DNA from: Lachnospiraceae bacterium
GTDB taxonomy: Bacteria; Bacillota; Clostridia; Lachnospirales; Lachnospiraceae
Assembly: GCA_017412265.1 (NCBI GenBank)
Contig: JAFPYK010000008.1
Span: 1-8,725, forward strand
Length of the DNA: 8,725 bases
Direction of reading: 5' to 3'
Below, piece by piece: positions 5,816 to 8,725 of the stretch. The stretch's first letter is position 1, and each line of letters starts with the position of its first letter. Made by a program: the position numbers and the translations under genes. A model generated the notes under the pieces. That model made no database searches and was not told the origin of the DNA. It was given only the letters and a program-made list of their open reading frames with translations.

Positions 5816-7141
5816 TCATTTCGCAGGTTTCTTTCGCGAGAGGATGGTTGGCTCGAAGAGGTGCTCGACCTCATTCATGACCAGGAGCGCGTCGTGCTCG
5901 GTGCGGTAGCCGGTTCGCGAGAAGACTTCCACCGGGTGAATTCCGGGGTCTTCGACCTGCATCTGTCCGATAAGCACCTGCTCCGCGTGAGGCACATCCG
6001 CGTCGGCTGCGTAGAAGTACAGGCCGCTCACGTCCAGGTCGCCGGCCTGATCGCGTACAACCGCTCGCAGGCCGTGCTCTTCGAGGAAAGGATAGATCTG
6101 GTAGATGATCTGCTGCAGATCCTCCTCAGGCGCGATGACCTTGATGTAAATGATCTCATTTGCCTGGTAGGACTCACCCTCGAGGTAGCTGCGGTAAGGC
6201 GACCGTTTCATGCTCTTGAAGATGACATTTTCCTGCGGTGATACGTTACCGTGGTGAAAGATACAGGTCTTGTGATCATGCACGGTATAGATAAAGTAGC
6301 CGAGATCGGTTTTGCCGAGCTCTTCCATCAGCCAGGCGGAGGAAGTCGTCGGCAGCATGCGCGTGTAGAGATACTGGTTGGAGTTGATGTCGAAGATCGC
6401 GGCTCCGTCCATGACGATCAGAGGGATGTCCAGCTGCGTGGCGCTCATCTGCGAGGTAAAGAAGGCCGGCGCGTGGTCGGAGATCAGGCAGATCCGGGCC
6501 CCGCGGCTGTGCAGGAAGTTCAGGCGGAAGAGCACCGAAGGCGCCACCTGTGAGAAGCGGTCCGGCAAAAGGTCAGCCGTCCGCACGAAGAAGAGATACT
6601 CCGTATCTCTCTTGCGGCGCGGGAGGCGGAAGATGTTGACGCCGATGGCAACCATGGTGCCGAGGAGCACGTCGCCGACACGAATGACCGCCCGCAGCAC
6701 GGGATGCTCGATGTCCGGGAATGCGATGACGATGCAGAGAAATACGATGGCCGCCAGGCTCGAGGCGTCCGGTTTGTGCACGGCCACCGCACTGTAGAGG
6801 CTGAGCAGGATACCGACGCCCATCAGGGTATAGAGAAGAACCGGGTTGCCGGCCATGCCGGGCACGGTATAAAAGAGCATGAGAAATAGGAGGGCCCAGA
6901 CGACACCGATAAAGGTGCCGACCAGACGCCCCCAGGCATATTGTCTCGAATCCTGCACGAAGGGCTGCATACAGATGATGGCCGTGATCGGAGCTTCCGA
7001 TCGCAGCGTGTTGCCTTCATATCCGAGCAGCCGGTAAATGAGCAGGCAGAGGACCACCGCGACGGAGGTCTTAATAATGCGCTGCCCGATATGTGGGAAT
7101 TCCCGGGTGCGGCCCGGGGTCCGGCGGATGACGGGATCCAT
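5816..7141 (-). CDS. FUSC/aromatic-acid-exporter-like membrane protein fused to a degenerate HAD-like domain
   Basis: This 441-residue protein has two parts. Residues ~20-172 hold about six hydrophobic segments (near 22-38, 51-62, 72-92, 99-121, 127-143, 151-172). GRLVGTFIG (71-79) and RVGDVLLGTMVAIGVN (154-169) resemble the repeats of the FUSC/ArAE (DUF939-type) efflux family. After a basic RLPRRKRD loop, residues ~180-430 follow the order of a Cof-type HAD phosphatase. EYLFFVRTADLLP (181-193) is the motif I strand with V and T where both aspartates belong. ICLISDHAP (217-225) matches the motif II strand, MDGAAIFD (244-251) the NGA-x-I-x-D segment, and then a cap-like region. No GD..ND motif is visible near 405-420. 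It is probably a non-catalytic, sensory or structural domain; substrate is unknown. GGAG lies 7 nt before ATG. It is read second in a unit with the 28-residue ORF. Confidence 0.8.
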   Translation of the reverse strand: MDPVIRRTPGRTREFPHIGQRIIKTSVAVVLCLLIYRLLGYEGNTLRSEAPITAIICMQPFVQDSRQYAWGRLVGTFIGVVWALLFLMLFYTVPGMAGNPVLLYTLMGVGILLSLYSAVAVHKPDASSLAAIVFLCIVIAFPDIEHPVLRAVIRVGDVLLGTMVAIGVNIFRLPRRKRDTEYLFFVRTADLLPDRFSQVAPSVLFRLNFLHSRGARICLISDHAPAFFTSQMSATQLDIPLIVMDGAAIFDINSNQYLYTRMLPTTSSAWLMEELGKTDLGYFIYTVHDHKTCIFHHGNVSPQENVIFKSMKRSPYRSYLEGESYQANEIIYIKVIAPEEDLQQIIYQIYPFLEEHGLRAVVRDQAGDLDVSGLYFYAADADVPHAEQVLIGQMQVEDPGIHPVEVFSRTGYRTEHDALLVMNEVEHLFEPTILSRKKPAK

Positions 7142-7164
7142 GACAATTCTCCGATACGAAGCAG

Positions 7165-7251
7165 TTAACGCTCGTGGATCAGGCAGAAGCTAGACACCGC
7201 GACTGCGACGATCGAGGCGCAGGCGACGATGGCAATGACCATACGTTTCAT
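7165..7251 (-). CDS. 28-residue single-helix small membrane protein (unannotated size class)
   Basis: A short minus-strand ORF starts ATG at 7251 and ends TAA at 7165-7167. Its product starts MKRMVIAIVACASIVAV and continues through AVSSFCLIHER. It is one hydrophobic helix (about residues 4-24) with two basic residues before it and a charged tail, so it probably inserts in the membrane. An IVAC stretch resembles a lipobox, but it sits very early in the peptide and the hydrophobic run continues, so a lipoprotein is less likely. GGAG at 7258-7261 lies 6 nt upstream. The gene for the membrane/HAD protein starts 23 bp after its stop, on the same strand and behind the same promoter. It could be a small partner subunit or a translated leader. 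I do not recognise a family. Confidence 0.6.
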   Translation of the reverse strand: MKRMVIAIVACASIVAVAVSSFCLIHER

Positions 7252-7290
7252 AGGATTCTCCATTCCGAAGCGCGGAGTGAACCGATACGG

Positions 7291-7341
7291 CCGGCTGCGG
7301 CGCTCCCTGGGCAGCCGGGCCGCCGGGCAGAGGCCCGCGGC
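7291..7341 (-). promoter_or_regulatory. Two abutting GC-rich hairpins in the leader of the minus-strand operon
   Basis: CCGGCTGC (7291-7298) pairs with GCAGCCGG (7311-7318; 12-nt loop). Directly next to it, 7319-7341 folds into a 9-bp GC stem with one bulge and a 4-nt loop. Both lie between the predicted start of transcription (~7355) and the small ORF. No T-run follows in either direction, so this is not a terminator. They may stabilise or regulate the leader. Confidence 0.45.
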
Positions 7342-7361
7342 AGTGACAAAACTCTGATTTC

Positions 7362-7390
7362 AGTATATGCAAAAAGGGAAAACGGGTCAA
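7362..7390 (-). promoter_or_regulatory. Promoter of the minus-strand small-ORF/membrane-protein unit
   Basis: Read on the minus strand: TTGACC (7390-7385), a 17-bp spacer, then TATACT (7367-7362). Five of six bases match at each hexamer with ideal spacing. Predicted start of transcription is near 7355, giving a leader of about 100 nt before the 28-residue ORF. Confidence 0.75.
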
Positions 7391-7434
7391 GAAGAGGCCC
7401 GGTTCCTGCCATGCAAGATTCAACTTCATTTTGC

Positions 7435-7463
7435 TGGACAAATGCAGCGATCCATGATATAAA
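7435..7463 (+). promoter_or_regulatory. Promoter of the DUF3881-like gene
   Basis: TGGACA (7435-7440), a 17-bp spacer ending TGA (extended -10), then TATAAA (7458-7463). Each hexamer matches the consensus at five of six positions. It diverges from the minus-strand promoter at 7362-7390, with the -35 boxes about 45 bp apart. The expected start near 7470 puts parS site 5 in the 5' untranslated region. Confidence 0.75.
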
Positions 7464-7480
7464 GAGGTTCAGCGCAATGA

Positions 7481-7496
7481 TGTTTCACGTGAAACA
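7481..7496. promoter_or_regulatory. parS site 5 (TGTTTCACGTGAAACA)
   Basis: Exact 16-bp parS located between the predicted transcription start (~7470) and the ribosome-binding site (7509-7514) of the DUF3881-like gene. ParB bound here would sit directly in the path of early elongation. Confidence 0.93.
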
Positions 7497-7519
7497 CGGG
7501 AGACGGAAAGGAGGGGCAG

Positions 7520-8395
7520 ATGCACAGATATCTGAGAGCCATCGGTTTCGGCGGGATTGGCAGCCGGGCGGAATGGCAGAAATACGCGGATGAGCTGAGG
7601 AAGAATGCGGACTGGAATTACCGCACGTCGGAGCCGGACGGTTCGGTCTTCGTGTGCAGTGCGGGAGATGTCTCGCCGGGCATCGGTGTGATGTTCTGCG
7701 GGGAAGAAGACGCTTCCGGTGAGTATCATCTGTCTTATTATTTCCCTTATTGCCTCTCGGACACGACCGTGGGCCCGGAGGATTGCATGATCAACGGGCG
7801 CGTGGACACGGACGCATTTTCGGGCATGTGCGACGACCCGAGGCTCGGGGTTTCGCTGATCTTCTATCTGCAGAATCCCTGGGAGTACCGGGAGTATGAG
7901 AAGACGCTTGCCGGCGCGAATTTTATGACCAACATTCACCTGGCAGGGCTGGCCCTCTCGGGTCAGATTCTTCTGGGTACTCATAAGGAGGCAGGACTGG
8001 ACAATGTCCGGCCGAGCGATTACAAGCGCCGCAGCAGCCTGATGGCGGAGGCCCGCAAGGGCAACCAGGAGGCGATTGACAGCCTGACGATGGAGGACAT
8101 CGACGTCTTCACGGAGGTGAACAACCGGATCCGGACGGAGGACCTCTACTCGATCGTAGAGACCTCATTTATCCCGTTCGGCTCGGAGTCGGACAATTAC
8201 ACGGTGCTCGGCGAGATCCTGGAGGTGAACCGCCTCACGAACTGCCTGACCGGCCAGAAGCTGGTGAAGCTCACACTTTCCTGCAACGAGATGTCGTTCG
8301 ACGTGCTTCTGCGCGAGGAGGACCTGATGGGAGAGCCTGCCGTGGGCCGGCGCTTCAAGGGCAACGTCTGGATGCAGGGAACGGTGGCCTTCTGA
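7520..8395 (+). CDS. DUF3881-like protein of unknown function
   Basis: This 291-residue protein begins MHRYLRAIGFGGI, which together with its size resembles the DUF3881 family found mostly in Lachnospiraceae and related Clostridia. It appears soluble, with no signal peptide or membrane helix. The first ~175 residues form a mixed region including YHLSYYFPYCLSD and LGVSLIFYLQNPWEY. A charged helical segment (about 175-210, EARKGNQEAIDSLTMEDIDVF) follows. A C-terminal beta-rich part (about 215-291: YTVLGEILEVNRLTN, KLVKLTLSCNEMSFDVLL, GRRFKGNVWMQGTVAF) looks like a small OB- or PilZ-like barrel, though I cannot confirm a fold. AGGAGG at 7509-7514 is 5 nt before the ATG. It has its own promoter and stands alone. 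A 38-bp part of it (7952-7989) is repeated at the window end. Function is unknown. Confidence 0.8.
   Translation: MHRYLRAIGFGGIGSRAEWQKYADELRKNADWNYRTSEPDGSVFVCSAGDVSPGIGVMFCGEEDASGEYHLSYYFPYCLSDTTVGPEDCMINGRVDTDAFSGMCDDPRLGVSLIFYLQNPWEYREYEKTLAGANFMTNIHLAGLALSGQILLGTHKEAGLDNVRPSDYKRRSSLMAEARKGNQEAIDSLTMEDIDVFTEVNNRIRTEDLYSIVETSFIPFGSESDNYTVLGEILEVNRLTNCLTGQKLVKLTLSCNEMSFDVLLREEDLMGEPAVGRRFKGNVWMQGTVAF
7952..7989 (+). repeat. 38-bp direct repeat, copy A (inside the DUF3881-like gene)
   Basis: This segment starts GCCCTCTCGGGTCAG and ends ACTCATAAGGA. It recurs exactly at 8688-8725, 736 bp downstream. Here it is in frame and encodes ALSGQILLGTHKE, so it is probably the parental copy. Confidence 0.95.
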
Positions 8396-8397
8396 GG

Positions 8398-8426
8398 TTG
8401 GCAAATCAGGCCAAATGTGTTATAAT
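8398..8426 (+). promoter_or_regulatory. Promoter of the tRNA-Arg gene
   Basis: TTGGCA (8398-8403), a 17-bp spacer, and a perfect TATAAT (8421-8426). It begins 3 bp after the stop codon of the DUF3881-like gene. The expected start near 8433 is about 30 nt upstream of the mature tRNA 5' end. Confidence 0.85.
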
Positions 8427-8428
8427 CA

Positions 8429-8455
8429 CATTCGTGGCGCCCGGCGCCGCGAATG
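8429..8455. repeat. Palindrome at the tRNA transcription start
   Basis: CATTCG (8429-8434) and CGAATG (8450-8455) enclose two GGCGCC hexamers, giving an 11-bp stem with one T·G pair and a 5-nt loop. It begins 2 bp after the -10 box and covers the predicted transcription start and most of the tRNA 5' leader. It could be a DNA operator or a leader structure seen by RNase P or other processing enzymes. Confidence 0.5.
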
Positions 8456-8462
8456 TTCATAA

Positions 8463-8536
8463 GTCCTCGTAGCTCAGCTGGATAGAGCGCGCGCCTCCTA
8501 AGCGTGAGGTCGGAGGTTCAAATCCTCTCGGGGACG
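8463..8536 (+). tRNA. tRNA-Arg (anticodon CCU)
   Basis: A complete cloverleaf of 74 nt. The acceptor stem GTCCTCG pairs with CGGGGAC (8529-8535, one wobble), with discriminator G8536. The D stem is GCTC/GAGC, and the anticodon stem is CGCGC/GCGTG with loop CTCCTAA and anticodon CCT at 8497-8499. The T stem GGAGG/CCTCT closes TTCAAAT. CCA is not encoded and must be added after transcription. It decodes AGG arginine codons. It has its own promoter upstream. Confidence 0.96.
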
Positions 8537-8559
8537 TTCTAGGACAGAGAAACAGGGCA

Positions 8560-8590
8560 GGCTGCACGTAAAGTGCGGCCCGCTCTATTT
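8560..8590 (+). terminator. Weak terminator-like hairpin after tRNA-Arg
   Basis: GGCTGCAC (8560-8567) pairs with GTGCGGCC (8573-8580; one T·G pair) around a 5-nt loop. CGCTCTATTT follows, a poor T-tract. It lies 23 bp after the tRNA and may end the tRNA transcript. Confidence 0.5.
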
Positions 8591-8595
8591 GTCGT

Positions 8596-8620
8596 CTTCG
8601 AAGCCCGTCGGGCTTCGAAG
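8596..8620. repeat. 11-bp perfect hairpin with 3-nt loop
   Basis: CTTCGAAGCCC (8596-8606) and GGGCTTCGAAG (8610-8620) pair fully around GTC. Neither side carries a T-run, so it is not an obvious terminator. It is the first of three compact hairpins in the last 130 bp. Confidence 0.6.
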
Positions 8621-8654
8621 GTTCAAAGTCTCGGCTGCCGCCTCGGTCGGCGCT

Positions 8655-8685
8655 CCTGCTTCGCAGGGTCGTCCACCGGACGACC
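8655..8685. repeat. Two adjoining triloop hairpins
   Basis: CCTGC-TTC-GCAGG (8655-8667) has a 5-bp stem; on the other strand it is CCTGC-GAA-GCAGG, matching the type at 399-411. It is followed immediately by GGTCGTCC-ACC-GGACGACC (8667-8685, 8-bp stem). The second hairpin ends 2 bp before the terminal 38-bp repeat starts. Confidence 0.5.
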
Positions 8686-8687
8686 GC

Positions 8688-8725
8688 GCCCTCTCGGGTC
8701 AGATTCTTCTGGGTACTCATAAGGA
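8688..8725 (+). repeat. 38-bp direct repeat, copy B (window edge)
   Basis: Identical over 38 bp to 7952-7989 and still matching at the last base, so the true repeat may be longer. Bases before it (8686-8687) do not match those before copy A. No gene context is visible for this copy. Confidence 0.95.

Noticed and set aside
5774..6241. 155-residue plus-strand open frame
   Set aside because: Starts inside the terminator hairpin and runs antisense to the HAD-like domain; no ribosome-binding site.
7174..7593. 139-residue plus-strand open frame
   Set aside because: Crosses both divergent promoters and parS site 5 and overlaps the start of the DUF3881-like gene in another frame.
8457..8720. 87-residue minus-strand open frame containing SRLGGARSIQLSYED-like text
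   Set aside because: This is the familiar spurious translation of a tRNA gene's complement, not a protein.
1..8725. CRISPR array or insertion sequence
   Set aside because: No regularly spaced repeats and no transposase or integrase reading frame are present; the parS sites are irregularly spaced and match a known motif.

Overview
The window looks like the origin-proximal region of a low-GC-phylum Gram-positive (Bacillota, class Clostridia, most likely a fairly GC-rich member of Lachnospiraceae). Three things suggest this: the gene order mnmE–mnmG–rsmG–parA–parB–DUF4446 gene, a protein that looks like the DUF3881 family (which I associate with Lachnospiraceae), and Firmicutes-type parS sites. 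The placement rests on gene order and protein recognition, not on a database search.

Layout: the window opens inside the 3' end of mnmE (1-294). A 270-bp spacer with three hairpins and a possible promoter leads to mnmG (565-2451). mnmG overlaps rsmG (2444-3184) by 8 bp. MnmE and MnmG together modify the wobble uridine of certain tRNAs, and RsmG methylates 16S rRNA. Next comes a 220-bp spacer with two parS sites, one of them forming the core of a perfect 36-nt palindrome that also resembles the operon's terminator. An extended -10 promoter then precedes parA (3405-4169), parB (4187-5104, with a parS inside the coding sequence) and a membrane-anchored DUF4446 protein (5123-5650). That operon ends at a hairpin terminator with another parS-like site 1 nt beyond its T-tract.

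On the minus strand lies a two-gene unit read toward the parAB operon. It has a sigma70/A-type promoter, a GC-rich hairpin leader, a 28-residue single-helix ORF (7165-7251), then a 441-residue protein (5816-7141). The latter fuses an aromatic-acid-exporter/FUSC-like membrane domain to a C-terminal domain resembling a Cof-type HAD phosphatase that has lost its catalytic aspartates. Divergent from it, a promoter followed by a fifth parS drives a DUF3881-like gene (7520-8395). A tRNA-Arg(CCU) gene with its own promoter follows at 8463-8536. The last ~140 bp hold several compact hairpins.

The final 38 bp exactly repeat 38 bp from inside the DUF3881-like gene and run off the edge of the window. 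Most of the window is an ordinary origin-region core. The points that deserve a second look are the five parS sites and how they lie against terminators and promoters, the FUSC/degenerate-HAD fusion with its unannotated small ORF, and the edge repeat.
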